From Streptomyces piniterrae (GTDB lineage Bacteria; Actinomycetota; Actinomycetes; Streptomycetales; Streptomycetaceae): a stretch of 64,000 nucleotides of DNA. Below, piece by piece: positions 52,474 through 61,784 of the stretch. Under the pieces are notes generated by a model. That model ran no database searches. It worked only from the letters and a program-made list of their open reading frames with translations, and was not told the origin of the DNA. The stretch is from the NCBI RefSeq assembly GCF_005048155.1, contig NZ_SUMB01000010.1:326641-390640 (forward strand). The letters run 5' to 3'. A program made the position numbers and the translations under genes. The first letter of the stretch is position 1. Each line of letters begins with the position of its first letter.

Positions 52474-53181
52474 CTACGCCTCCTCGGCCAGCCGCTGCCG
52501 GGCCTCCATCAGGGCGAAGCCGAGCAGGTTCAGGCCCCGCCAGCGCTCCGGCTGCGCGGCGCGCTCGTCGTCGGCGGCCAGTCCTATGCCCCACACCCGG
52601 TCCAGCGGGCTGGCCTCGACCAGCACCCGGGAATTCGTGGCCAGCAGGTACTCCCGCAGCTCCGGGTCCTGGCCGAATTTGTGCACACTGCCCTCGACGA
52701 CCAGGTCGAAGCGGTGCCGCTGCCAGATCGCGTCGTCGAAGCCGCGGACCGTACGCCCTATGCCCTTGGCCTGCTTGGGGTGGCTCGCGGCTATCGCGCG
52801 CCGCTCCGCCTCCGCGTCGCCGAAGAGCCGGGCCTTGCCGGCCATCATCCAGTGTTCCGCGGTGGCGTAGGTGACCCCGTCGACGGTGAAGGGGGAGGGC
52901 CACCACTGGCTGAAGCAGCCGGCTCCGAGGCTGCCGTCGCGCCGCGGGGTGTGACCCCAGAAGTGCACGTACTTCAGGCGCTTCCCGGCGGCCGCCGCCG
53001 CACGGAGCTCCTCGACCGAGCGCGGCCCGTCCGCGGCGCGCCGGACCGCACTTCCCGCCTCGGCCGCCGCGCCGGCGCCCGTACCGACGTTCGTACCGAC
53101 GTCCGTACCGGCGCCCGTGCCGTCCCCCACGCCGTTCCCCGCCATGATCCCCATGCTGTCCCCCGTGATGTCGTGCATCAT
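52474..53181 (-). CDS. NADAR-family protein (YbiA-like)
   Basis: The C-terminal ~150 residues form a NADAR domain, found in enzymes that act on ADP-ribose-linked or riboflavin-pathway compounds (E. coli YbiA cleaves the N-glycosidic bond of early riboflavin intermediates). Landmarks: CFSQWWPSPFTVDGVTYATAEHWMMAGKARLFGD and GIGLAADDERAAQPERWRGLNLLGFALM. The N-terminal ~55 residues are Gly/Ala/Thr/Val repeats, encoded by short tandem 12-mers (GTACCGACGTC-like), and may vary between strains; the true start may be downstream. Confidence 0.8.
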   Translation of the reverse strand: MMHDITGDSMGIMAGNGVGDGTGAGTDVGTNVGTGAGAAAEAGSAVRRAADGPRSVEELRAAAAAGKRLKYVHFWGHTPRRDGSLGAGCFSQWWPSPFTVDGVTYATAEHWMMAGKARLFGDAEAERRAIAASHPKQAKGIGRTVRGFDDAIWQRHRFDLVVEGSVHKFGQDPELREYLLATNSRVLVEASPLDRVWGIGLAADDERAAQPERWRGLNLLGFALMEARQRLAEEA

Positions 53182-53382
53182 GCCGGGATTCTGTCAGCGG
53201 GCACTGACAACGTGTCGGGGCCCCGAGCGCAGAAACCGCAGATTTCGTTGCGTAACCAAATGGCAACAACGGAATCACTTGTTGAGGCCCTGCGCCTCTG
53301 TCAGGATCAGCCATCGATTCCGGAAATAGCTACGCCAGGACCTGCCGCCGAGCAGCCCGGCGCACCGGCGGAGGAGAGCACG

Positions 53383-54909
53383 ATGAATCAACGGTTCCAG
53401 CGATTCGATGTGAGCGAGCGATTCGCCGAGGGCGCGCAATTCATCGCGGGGAGCCTCCGCGGCGGCACGTCCGGCCGTACGCAGGCGGTCGTGGACCCGG
53501 CGACCGGCGAGACGGTGTACTCCTACGAACTCGCCTCGACGGCGGACGTGGACGCGGCCGTCGAGGCCGCCGAGCGGGCCTTCCCCGTATGGGCCGGTGC
53601 GACGCCCGGCGAGCGGTCGGACGCGCTGCACCGCTTCGCCGCCGAACTCACCGAGGACGCCGCGGACCTCGCCTTCGCCGAATCCCTGAACTGCGGAAAG
53701 CCGATCAAGCTCAGTGACGAGTTCGATGTGCCGGGCTCGATCGACAACACCGCGTTCTTCGCCGGCGCCGCCCGCCACCTGGAGGGCAAGGCGGCCGGCG
53801 AGTACAGCGCCGACCACACCTCCGTGATCCGCCGCGAGCCGATCGGCGTCGTCGGCTCCATCGCGCCCTGGAACTATCCGCTCCAGATGGCCGCCTGGAA
53901 GATCCTGCCGGCCGTCGCCGCGGGCAACACCATCGTCCTCAAGCCCGCCGAGATCACCCCGCTGACCTCGCTGCTGTTCGCGCAGGCCGCACAGCGCGCC
54001 GGGCTGCCGGACGGCGTGATCAACATCGTCTCCGGGGCGGGCCGGGACGCCGGTGAACACCTCGTCGGCCACCCGGCCGTCGCCATGACCTCCTTCACCG
54101 GCTCGACCGGCGTCGGCAAACGCGTCGCCGAGATCGCCACCGGCACCGTCAAGCGGCTGCATCTGGAGCTGGGCGGCAAGGCGCCGTTCGTGGTCTTCGA
54201 CGACGCCGACCTGGAGGCCGCCGTGCACGGCGCGGTCGCCGGATCGCTGATCAACACCGGCCAGGACTGCACCGCCGCCACCCGCGCCTACGTCCAGCGC
54301 CCGCTCTACGACGCGTTCGTCAGCGGCGTCGCCGACCTGATGGCGACCGTACGGCTGGGCGACCCCTTCGACCCGTCCACCGACCTCGGGCCGCTGATCT
54401 CGCACGCCCAGCGCGACCGGGTGGCCGGATTCGTCGACCGCGCGCGTGACTACGCCACCGTGGTCACCGGCGGCGAGGCCCCCGGCGGCGAGCTGGCCAG
54501 GGGCGCGTACTACCGGCCCACGCTCATCGCCGGCGCGCCCCAGGACAGCGAGATCGTGCAGTCCGAGATCTTCGGCCCGGTGCTGGCCGTGCTGCCCTTC
54601 GACAGCGACGACGAGGGCATCGCGCTCGCCAACGACACCCCCTACGGGCTCGCCGCCTCCGCCTGGAGCCGGGACGTCTACCGCACCGGCCGCGCCACCC
54701 GCGAGATCAAGGCGGGCTGCGTCTGGGTCAACGACCACATCCCGATCATCAGCGAGATGCCGCACGGCGGCGCCAAGGCGTCCGGCTTCGGCAAGGACAT
54801 GTCGGCCTACTCCTTCGAGGAGTACACGCAGGTCAAGCACGTCATGTACGACAACACCGCGGTCGCCAGGAAGGACTGGCACCGCACGGTCTTCGGGGAC
54901 CGCCCGTAA
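53383..54909 (+). CDS. aldehyde dehydrogenase, second polyamine-type copy
   Basis: Aldehyde dehydrogenase of 508 residues, close in sequence to the copy at 44294. Catalytic cysteine GQDCTAATR, ELGGKAPFVVFDDAD, APWNYPLQMAAWK and the end MPHGGAKASGFGKDMSAYSFEEYTQVKHVM. ATG 53383 has GAGGAGAG 7 nt upstream. The frame stays open to an ATG at 53260 through a relatively AT-rich stretch that adds 41 residues unlike the family, so the longer form is less likely. It lies first in the potD-potABC-oxidase run and may oxidise aminoaldehydes formed there. Confidence 0.9.
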   Translation: MNQRFQRFDVSERFAEGAQFIAGSLRGGTSGRTQAVVDPATGETVYSYELASTADVDAAVEAAERAFPVWAGATPGERSDALHRFAAELTEDAADLAFAESLNCGKPIKLSDEFDVPGSIDNTAFFAGAARHLEGKAAGEYSADHTSVIRREPIGVVGSIAPWNYPLQMAAWKILPAVAAGNTIVLKPAEITPLTSLLFAQAAQRAGLPDGVINIVSGAGRDAGEHLVGHPAVAMTSFTGSTGVGKRVAEIATGTVKRLHLELGGKAPFVVFDDADLEAAVHGAVAGSLINTGQDCTAATRAYVQRPLYDAFVSGVADLMATVRLGDPFDPSTDLGPLISHAQRDRVAGFVDRARDYATVVTGGEAPGGELARGAYYRPTLIAGAPQDSEIVQSEIFGPVLAVLPFDSDDEGIALANDTPYGLAASAWSRDVYRTGRATREIKAGCVWVNDHIPIISEMPHGGAKASGFGKDMSAYSFEEYTQVKHVMYDNTAVARKDWHRTVFGDRP

Positions 54910-55122
54910 GGGACGCCGGCCGCCGACGAGTTCCGCACAGCACCCCACCCATGAGGTTCGCCCCCAGCCCCACCCGCAAGGACGCGCCCCCGCCCGTCCC
55001 CCGATCACGGCGTGCCCCCACCCCCACCACGCCCCACGCCCCCGCCCCCTCTGCGGCCAGCGCCGCGCGGCATCGTCACCACCGGCCGAGCGCCGGGCTC
55101 ACCCCCTGAAAGGGCACCGCGC

Positions 55123-56370
55123 ATGGAGCACCACGAGCAGCCCGAACCCCTGTCCCAGGCCGAACTCACCGCGATGCGGAGCAGTCTGACCCATGGCCGG
55201 CTGGCCATGACCAGGCGCTCACTGCTGCGTGCGAGCGGAATCGCGGCCGCCGCGACGGCCGGCCTCGGCGCCCTGTCCGGCTGCGGCATCCCGCCCGCGG
55301 GCCGTACGGACGCCGGCCGCTCCGAGGACCACTCCAAGGCGGAGAAGCGCATCAACTTCTCCAACTGGACCGAGTACATCGACGTCACCGACGACGGCAA
55401 GCACCGCCCGACGCTGGAAGCCTTCACCAAGCGCACCGGCATAGCCGTCAAGTACACCGAGGACATCAACGACAACGACGAGTTCTTCGGCAAGATCCAG
55501 GCCCAGCTCGCGGCGGGCCAGGACACCGGCCGGGATCTGATCGTGCTCACCGACTGGATGTGCGCGCGGATGATCTCCCTCGGCTGGATCCAGAAGCTGG
55601 ACCCGGCCAATCTGCCGCACGCCTACGCCAACCTCTCGCCGCAGTTCCGCAGCCCCGCCTGGGACCCGGGACGCGCGCACTCCTACACCTGGCAGGGCAT
55701 CCCGGCGCTCATCGCGTACAACAAGAAGGCCACCGGCGGCCGCAAGGTCGACTCGGTCAGCCAGCTGCTGGAGGACCCCAAGCTCAAGGGCCGGGTCGGC
55801 TTCCTCACCGAGATGCGCGACAGCGTCGGGCTGACCCTCCTCGACATGGGCAAGAAGCCCGAGGACGTCACCGCGGACGACTTCGACGCGGCCATCGCCC
55901 GGCTCCAGAAGGGCGTCGACTCCAAGCAGATCCGCCGCTTCACCGGCAACGACTACACCACCGACCTGGACAAGGGCGACCTCGCCGCCTGTGTGGCGTG
56001 GGCCGGCGACGTCGTCCAGCTGCAGAACGACAACCCGGACATCGAGTTCGCCATCCCCAAGGCCGGCTGTATGACGTCGACCGACAACCTCATGGTCCCG
56101 AACAAGGCACGTCACAAGGCGAACGCCGAACGGCTCATCGACTACTTCTACGAGCCGAAGGTGGCGGCGAAGATCGCGGCGTACATCAACTACGTCTGTC
56201 CCGTGGAGGGCGTACGCGAGGAACTCGCCAAGATCGACAAGGAGGCGGCCCGCAACCCGCTGATCATCCCGGACGAGGAGATGGCCGAGAGGTCCCACTC
56301 CTTCCGCGCCCTGTCCGCGAAGGAGAGCAAGGCGTTCGCGCAGAAGTTCTCCGACCTCACCGGCGCCTGA
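55123..56370 (+). CDS. potD: spermidine/putrescine-binding lipoprotein PotD, copy 2
   Basis: Polyamine-binding protein of 415 residues. Twin-arginine signal MTRRSLLRASG followed by lipobox LSGC. The mature part has INFSNWTEYIDVTDDGKHRP, EDINDNDEFFGKIQAQL, DLIVLTDWMCARMISLGW, RRFTGNDYTTDLDKGDLAACVAWAGD and NYVCPVEGVREEL. It is paralogous to the copy at 45931. The ATG has AAAGGG 8-10 nt upstream; an N-terminal extension of ~28 residues precedes the Tat motif. It heads the importer genes potABC. Confidence 0.93.
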   Translation: MEHHEQPEPLSQAELTAMRSSLTHGRLAMTRRSLLRASGIAAAATAGLGALSGCGIPPAGRTDAGRSEDHSKAEKRINFSNWTEYIDVTDDGKHRPTLEAFTKRTGIAVKYTEDINDNDEFFGKIQAQLAAGQDTGRDLIVLTDWMCARMISLGWIQKLDPANLPHAYANLSPQFRSPAWDPGRAHSYTWQGIPALIAYNKKATGGRKVDSVSQLLEDPKLKGRVGFLTEMRDSVGLTLLDMGKKPEDVTADDFDAAIARLQKGVDSKQIRRFTGNDYTTDLDKGDLAACVAWAGDVVQLQNDNPDIEFAIPKAGCMTSTDNLMVPNKARHKANAERLIDYFYEPKVAAKIAAYINYVCPVEGVREELAKIDKEAARNPLIIPDEEMAERSHSFRALSAKESKAFAQKFSDLTGA

Positions 56371-56373
56371 CCT

Positions 56374-56413
56374 CCCCCAAGCTCTCAGCTCCGTTCGAGC
56401 AGGGGGTACCCCC
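56374..56413 (+). repeat. REP-like element with competing hairpins
   Basis: CCCCCAAGCTC (56374-56384) can pair with GAGCAGGGGG (56397-56406), and the same G-run can pair instead with the following CCCCC in GGGGGTACCCCC (56402-56413). The sequence resembles an element I have seen in many Streptomyces intergenic regions. It lies 3 bp after the potD stop and before potA, where it could stabilise the potD message or lessen read-through. Confidence 0.65.
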
Positions 56414-56487
56414 ACCCTCGCCTGGGCCCCCACACCCCGCCAGGCCCGTATGAGCTGTTCCGCCCTCCGACACACGGGACGAACGAC

Positions 56488-57684
56488 ATGACCCACACCG
56501 CGACCCCCCAAAGCAGCAGCGGCGGCGACGTCCGCCTCCACGGCATCAGCAAGACCTACGGATCCTTCACCGCCGTCCACCCGCTCGATCTCACCGTCCC
56601 CGCGGGCTCGTTCTTCGCGCTGCTGGGCGCCTCGGGCTGCGGCAAGACCACCACGCTGCGGATGATCGCCGGGCTGGAGGACCCCACCACCGGGACCGTC
56701 GAACTCTCCGGCCAGGACGTCACCGACCTGCCGCCCTACAAGCGCCAGGTCAACACCGTCTTCCAGAACTACGCGCTCTTCCCGCACCTGGACATCTTCG
56801 AGAACGTCGCCTTCGGGCTGCGCCGCCGCGGCATCAAGTCCGTCAAGAAGCAGGTCGAGGAGATGCTCGACCTCGTCCAGCTCGGCCCGATGGCGCGCCG
56901 CAAGCCGCAGCAGCTCTCCGGCGGCCAGCAGCAGCGCGTGGCGGTGGCCCGCGCCCTGATCAACCACCCCCAGGTGCTGCTGCTCGACGAGCCGCTCGGC
57001 GCCCTCGACCTCAAGCTGCGCCGCCAGATGCAGCTGGAGCTCAAGCGGATCCAGACCGAGGTCGGGATCACTTTCGTGCATGTCACCCACGACCAGGAGG
57101 AGGCCATGACGATGGCCGACACCGTGGCCGTGATGAACGGCGGCCGGGTCGAGCAGCTCGGCGCTCCCGCCGACCTCTACGAGAACCCCGGCACCACCTT
57201 CGTCGCCAACTTCCTGGGCACCTCCAACCTCATCGAGGCGGAAGTTGTCGAGGCGAGGGGCCGGCAAGACGGCGACCTGCTCCTCAAGGCCGGCGACGCC
57301 AAGCTCCGGCTGCCCGCCGAACGATGTAGCGCCGCTGCCCGCACGGGCGGAAAGGTGCTGGCCGGCGTACGTCCCGAGAAGGTTTCCCTGGCGCACGCCG
57401 ACGACGCCGGGTCCATAGCCGACGGACGCAACCGGCTGCCCGGACGCATCAAGGACGCCAGCTTCATAGGCGTCTCCACGCAGTACGTCATAGACGCGGC
57501 AGGGCTGGGCGAACTCGCCGTCTACGAGCAGAACATCGAGCGCGACGGGCGGCTGGTGCCCGGGGCCGAGGTCGTTCTGCACTGGAGCCCGGGGCACACC
57601 TTCGGGCTCGACGCGGATCAGTCCCTGCTTGCCGGGACAGTGGACGCAGACGCGGGTGCGGACCTCGACGAGGAGGCCGCATGA
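56488..57684 (+). CDS. potA: polyamine ABC transporter ATP-binding protein PotA
   Basis: ATPase of the polyamine importer, 398 residues. Walker A GASGCGKTT, Q-loop VFQNYALFPHLDI, signature LSGGQQQRVAVARAL, Walker B LLLDEPLGALDLKLR, H-loop VTHDQEEAMTMAD, and a C-terminal TOBE domain (about 280-390). ATG 56488. The stop overlaps the potB start by 4 bp (ATGA), so the two are coupled. An intergenic hairpin separates it from potD. Confidence 0.95.
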   Translation: MTHTATPQSSSGGDVRLHGISKTYGSFTAVHPLDLTVPAGSFFALLGASGCGKTTTLRMIAGLEDPTTGTVELSGQDVTDLPPYKRQVNTVFQNYALFPHLDIFENVAFGLRRRGIKSVKKQVEEMLDLVQLGPMARRKPQQLSGGQQQRVAVARALINHPQVLLLDEPLGALDLKLRRQMQLELKRIQTEVGITFVHVTHDQEEAMTMADTVAVMNGGRVEQLGAPADLYENPGTTFVANFLGTSNLIEAEVVEARGRQDGDLLLKAGDAKLRLPAERCSAAARTGGKVLAGVRPEKVSLAHADDAGSIADGRNRLPGRIKDASFIGVSTQYVIDAAGLGELAVYEQNIERDGRLVPGAEVVLHWSPGHTFGLDADQSLLAGTVDADAGADLDEEAA

Positions 57685-58616
57685 GTACTACAGAGGCCCC
57701 CGCGCCACCCGCCGAGCCCGAGGCCGAGCCGCTCGACATACGCAAGGCCCCCACCCGCAAGCGCCTCGTCCCCTACTGGCTGCTGCTGCCCGGCATCCTC
57801 TGGCTGCTGGTCTTCTTCGCCGCCCCGCTCGTCTACCAGGCGTCCACGTCCATCCAGACCGGTTCCCTCGAGGACGGCTTCAAGGTCACCTGGCACTTCG
57901 CGACCTACCTGGACGCGATAGCCGAATACTGGCCGCAGTTCCTCCGGTCGGTGCTGTACGCCGGCACCGCCACCGCGCTCTGCCTGCTCCTGGGCTATCC
58001 GCTGGCCTACCTCATCGCCTTCAAGGCCGGCCGCTGGCGCAATCTCGTGATGATCCTGGTCATCGCCCCGTTCTTCACCAGCTTCCTGATCCGTACGCTG
58101 GCCTGGAAGACGATCCTGGCGGACGGCGGACCCGTCGTCGGCGTCCTCAACTCGCTGCACGTCCTGGACGTCACCAGCTGGCTGGGGCTCACCGAAGGGC
58201 AGCGGGTGCTGGCCACCCCGCTCGCGGTGGTCTGCGGACTGACCTACAACTTCCTGCCGTTCATGGTCCTGCCGCTCTACACCTCTCTGGAGCGCATAGA
58301 CCCCCGGCTGCACGAAGCCGCCGGCGACCTCTACGCCCGCCCGGCCACCACCTTCCGCCGGGTCACCTTCCCGCTGTCCATGCCGGGCGTCGTCGCGGGC
58401 ACCCTGCTCACCTTCATCCCCGCCGCCGGCGACTACATCAACGCCGAACTGCTGGGCTCCACCGACCAGAAGATGATCGGCAACGTCATCCAGTCCCAGT
58501 TCCTGCGGGTCCTGGACTACCCGACAGCCGCCGCGCTCTCCTTCATCCTCATGGCGGCCATCCTCACGATGGTCACGATCTACATCCGCAAGTCCGGGAC
58601 GGAGGATCTGGTCTGA
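57681..58616 (+). CDS. potB: polyamine ABC transporter permease PotB
   Basis: Inner-membrane permease of 311 residues with six predicted membrane segments, starting with YWLLLPGILWLLVFFAAPLVYQA. The EAA loop is LHEAAGDLYARPATTFRRVTFPLS, typical of PotB/PotH. ATG overlaps the potA stop; its own stop overlaps potC by one base. N-terminal ~30 residues are hydrophilic. Confidence 0.94.
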   Translation: MSTTEAPAPPAEPEAEPLDIRKAPTRKRLVPYWLLLPGILWLLVFFAAPLVYQASTSIQTGSLEDGFKVTWHFATYLDAIAEYWPQFLRSVLYAGTATALCLLLGYPLAYLIAFKAGRWRNLVMILVIAPFFTSFLIRTLAWKTILADGGPVVGVLNSLHVLDVTSWLGLTEGQRVLATPLAVVCGLTYNFLPFMVLPLYTSLERIDPRLHEAAGDLYARPATTFRRVTFPLSMPGVVAGTLLTFIPAAGDYINAELLGSTDQKMIGNVIQSQFLRVLDYPTAAALSFILMAAILTMVTIYIRKSGTEDLV

Positions 58617-59455
58617 TGGCGGCATCCGACACCACAGCGACCACGGCGGGACGTGCCCCCAACAGGGGGCTGCGCTGGCTGCGCCGCAACCTCATCACGA
58701 TCGCGGGCCTGTGCACGCTGGCCTATCTGGTCCTGCCCAACCTCGTCGTGATGGTCTTCTCGTTCAACAAGCCCAACGGCCGCTTCAACTACCAGTGGCA
58801 GCGCTTCTCCACGGACGGCTGGACCGATCCGTGCGGCGTCGCCGACCTGTGCGGCTCCCTCGGCCTCAGCCTCCAGATCGCCGTCTGGGCCACCCTCGGC
58901 GCGACCGTCCTCGGCACGATGATCGCCTTCGCGCTGGCCCGCTACCGCTTCCGCGCCCGGTCCGGCGTCAACACCCTGATCTTCCTGCCGATGGCGATGC
59001 CCGAGGTCGTCATGGCCGCCTCGCTGGCCACCCTGTTCCTCAACATGGGCATCGCGTTCGGCTTCTGGACGATCCTCATCGCCCACATCATGTTCTGCCT
59101 GAGCTTCGTCGTCACCGCCGTCAAGGCCCGTGTGATGAGCATGGACCCGCGCCTGGAACAGGCCGCCCAGGACCTCTACGCGTCCCCCGCGCAGACCTTC
59201 CTCCGGGTGACGCTGCCGATCGCCGCCCCCGGCATCGCGGCCGGCGCGCTGCTCTCGTTCGCGCTCTCCTTCGACGACTTCATCATCACCAACTTCAACG
59301 CCGGCTCCACCGTGACCTTCCCCATGTTCGTCTGGGGATCGGCACAGCGGGGCACACCTGTCCAGATCAATGTCATCGGAACGGCGATGTTCCTGGTCGC
59401 CGTGTTGTGCGTAGTCGTCGGCCAACTGGCCGGCAAACGCCCCAAGAGGAGCTGA
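58616..59455 (+). CDS. potC: polyamine ABC transporter permease PotC
   Basis: Second permease, 279 residues, six membrane segments (first: LITIAGLCTLAYLVLPNLVVMVFSF). EAA loop LEQAAQDLYASPAQTFLRVTLPIAAPGI and the family's SFALSFDDFIITNF are present. ATG 58616 overlaps the potB stop by one base. The FAD oxidase gene starts 5 bp after its stop, so transport and oxidation are one transcription unit. Confidence 0.94.
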   Translation: MAASDTTATTAGRAPNRGLRWLRRNLITIAGLCTLAYLVLPNLVVMVFSFNKPNGRFNYQWQRFSTDGWTDPCGVADLCGSLGLSLQIAVWATLGATVLGTMIAFALARYRFRARSGVNTLIFLPMAMPEVVMAASLATLFLNMGIAFGFWTILIAHIMFCLSFVVTAVKARVMSMDPRLEQAAQDLYASPAQTFLRVTLPIAAPGIAAGALLSFALSFDDFIITNFNAGSTVTFPMFVWGSAQRGTPVQINVIGTAMFLVAVLCVVVGQLAGKRPKRS

Positions 59456-59460
59456 GAACC

Positions 59461-60879
59461 ATGGCACGAGCTGCCATGAGCCCCAACCCGGTCCGCGCGC
59501 TCGCGGACGCCGCCCCCACACCCTTCTGGCTGGAGGATCCCGACCGGCCCGAGGCCCTGCCCGCCCTCGTCGGCGACGAGACCTGCGATCTGCTCGTCGT
59601 CGGCGGCGGCTACTCGGGACTGTGGACCGCCCTGATCGCCAAGGAACGCGACCCGCAGCGCGATGTCGTCCTCGTCGAGGGCAACGAGATCGGCTGGGCC
59701 GCCTCCGGCCGCAACGGCGGCTTCTGCGCCGCCTCCCTCACCCACGGCCTCGGCAACGGCCTGGCCCGCTGGCCGGGCGAACTCGCCAAGCTGGAAGAGC
59801 TCGGCATCCGCAACCTCGACGCCATCGAGGACGCCGTCGCCCGCTACGGCATCGACTGCGCCTTCGAGCGCACCGGCGAGATCGACATCGCCACCGAGCC
59901 GCACCAGGTCGCCGAGCTCCGGGAGGCCGCCGAGGAGGCCGCCCGGCTCGGCCTGGACCGCCACCGGTTCCTCGACCAGGACGAACTCCGCGCCGAGGTC
60001 GACTCACCGACCTTCCGCGCAGGCCTGTGGGACCGCGACGGTGTCGCCATGCTCAACCCGGCCCGCCTCGCCTGGGGCCTGAAGAAGGCCTGCCTGGACC
60101 TCGGCGTACGGATCTACGAGCGCACCCGGGCCACCGCCCTGGCGTCCGAGGGCCTGGGCATGGCCGTCCGCACCCCCTACGGGCGGATCTTCGCCCGGCA
60201 CATCGCGCTCGGCACCAACGCCTTCCCGTCCCTCGTACGACGGATCCGCCCGTACATCGTCCCGGTCTACGACCACGCCCTGATGACCGAGCCGCTCTCC
60301 GACGACCAGCTCGCCGCCATCGGCTGGCGGAACCGCCAGGGCCTCTCCGACAGCAACAACCACTTCCACTACTTCCGCATCACCGCCGACAACCGCATCC
60401 TGTGGGGCGGCTACGACATCGTCTACCGCTACGGGGGCGGCGTACGCGCCGAATACGACCAGCACCCGGCCACGTACGAGAAGCTCGCCCGGCACTTCTT
60501 CCGCTGCTTCCCGCAGCTGGAGGGCCTGCGCTTCAGCCACACCTGGGGCGGCGCGATCGACACCTGCGCCCGCTTCTCCGCGTTCTTCGGCACCGCACAC
60601 GCCGGCCGGGTCGCGTACGCCGCCGGATACACGGGCCTGGGCGTGGGCGCCACCCGCTTCGGCGCGGACGTGATGCTCGACCTGCTCAGCGGCGAGCGCA
60701 CGGAACGCACCGAGCTGGAGATGGTGCGCAGCAAGCCGCTGCCGTTCCCGCCCGAGCCGCTGCGCTGGGCCGGAATCGGCATCACCCAGTGGTCGATGAC
60801 CCGCGCCGACACGCATGGCGGGCGGCGCAATCTGTGGTTGAAGGCGATGGACAAGATGGGGCTGGGCTTCGACAGCTGA
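59461..60879 (+). CDS. FAD-dependent oxidoreductase (PuuB-like, DAO family)
   Basis: Flavoenzyme of 472 residues in the D-amino acid oxidase family. FAD-binding motif LLVVGGGYSGLWTAL near residue 43; SGRNGGFCAASLTHG, TNAFPSLVRRIRPYIVPVYDHALMTEPL and TWGGAIDTCARFSAFFG correspond to gamma-glutamylputrescine oxidase (PuuB) type enzymes. ATG 59461 with AAGAGGAG upstream, 5 bp after potC. Streptomyces degrade polyamines partly through gamma-glutamylation by GlnA3; this oxidase would act on that product or on free amines. It overlaps the convergent PAP2 gene by 98 bp. Confidence 0.88.
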   Translation: MARAAMSPNPVRALADAAPTPFWLEDPDRPEALPALVGDETCDLLVVGGGYSGLWTALIAKERDPQRDVVLVEGNEIGWAASGRNGGFCAASLTHGLGNGLARWPGELAKLEELGIRNLDAIEDAVARYGIDCAFERTGEIDIATEPHQVAELREAAEEAARLGLDRHRFLDQDELRAEVDSPTFRAGLWDRDGVAMLNPARLAWGLKKACLDLGVRIYERTRATALASEGLGMAVRTPYGRIFARHIALGTNAFPSLVRRIRPYIVPVYDHALMTEPLSDDQLAAIGWRNRQGLSDSNNHFHYFRITADNRILWGGYDIVYRYGGGVRAEYDQHPATYEKLARHFFRCFPQLEGLRFSHTWGGAIDTCARFSAFFGTAHAGRVAYAAGYTGLGVGATRFGADVMLDLLSGERTERTELEMVRSKPLPFPPEPLRWAGIGITQWSMTRADTHGGRRNLWLKAMDKMGLGFDS

Positions 60880-61678
60880 GCCACGCCTTCGGCGGTCGGC
60901 GGCCGGACCCGCTCACCGGCCCGGCCGCCCACCGCGCGCACACCGCCCACCACACCGACAGGACCACCCCGGCCAGGCACCAGCTGCCGAGCACGTCCAG
61001 CGGCCAGTGATAGCCCTGGCGCACCAGACCGATGCCGACGGCGATATTGAGGAGTACGGCGCCGGTGGTGAGGACGAGCGGGGCCGGGACCCGGGCGGCT
61101 GCCCGCCGGCCGCTACGTGGCCGGCTGCTCCGTCGCCGACCGCTGTGCCACTGACTGTGCGTCAGAAGCAGGGCGGCCGCGCCGTATGCGACGGCCGCCG
61201 TGGCGGCATGGCCCGACGGATAGAAGCCGTCGTGTGTGCCGCCGCGCATCTGCGGCGGTCCCGGCCGGGCGAGCCAGAGCTTCAGCGGGACGACGAGCGC
61301 GGGCACCGCGGCCAACGCCGGCGCGGCGGCGAGCGGCGGCAGCCACCAACGCACGGCGGCAGCAGGGTCGTTGACGTCCGCCCGTCGCCCCGTCCGCCAG
61401 CCGCGCCACGCGGCCCATGCGGCGGCCGTCAGCAGCACCGGCAGCGCCACGACCGTGTTGCCCAGATCGGCGAAGAGCTCGGCGGCCCGGGCAGGGATGG
61501 CGCCGGCGGCGACGGTGCGGCCGAGCCGCTCGTCGAGGGTGCGCAGCGGGCCGTGCCAGGCCACCTGCCAGGTGAGTACGGCGAAGAGCAGCGCGCTCAG
61601 CAGGCCGGCGGCGAGGCCCGGAGGCTTCGGAGACCTGGGGAGCGCGGAAAACTTCGGCAACCTGGAAAATCTGGGCAC
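60782..61678 (-). CDS. PAP2-family phosphatase (undecaprenyl-diphosphatase-like)
   Basis: Membrane phosphatase of 298 residues. The three PAP2 motifs are KLWLARPGP, YPSGHAATAAVAYG and RQGYHWPLDVLGSW. Such enzymes recycle undecaprenyl diphosphate or hydrolyse phosphatidate; the substrate here is not determined. Six hydrophobic segments are seen. The GTG at 61678 gives a basic N-terminus. The C-terminal ~33 residues lie in the overlap with the convergent FAD oxidase gene and look unlike a selected domain. Confidence 0.85.
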   Translation of the reverse strand: MPRFSRLPKFSALPRSPKPPGLAAGLLSALLFAVLTWQVAWHGPLRTLDERLGRTVAAGAIPARAAELFADLGNTVVALPVLLTAAAWAAWRGWRTGRRADVNDPAAAVRWWLPPLAAAPALAAVPALVVPLKLWLARPGPPQMRGGTHDGFYPSGHAATAAVAYGAAALLLTHSQWHSGRRRSSRPRSGRRAAARVPAPLVLTTGAVLLNIAVGIGLVRQGYHWPLDVLGSWCLAGVVLSVWWAVCARWAAGPVSGSGRRPPKAWLSCRSPAPSCPSPSTTDCAARHACRRGSSTTG

Positions 61679-61747
61679 CCGGGCACCCTAGGCAACCTCG
61701 GAACCCCTGAAGACCTTGAGAACCTCGAAAAACTCGAAAAAGGGGTC

Positions 61748-61784
61748 GGCCGCCTCGGGACAGGGGGGTGGTTCCGAGGCGGCC
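61748..61784. repeat. 11-bp inverted repeat upstream of the PAP2 gene
   Basis: GGCCGCCTCGG (61748-61758) pairs with CCGAGGCGGCC (61774-61784) around a 15-nt loop. It would form a hairpin in the leader of the PAP2 mRNA if the promoter is further upstream. Confidence 0.55.
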
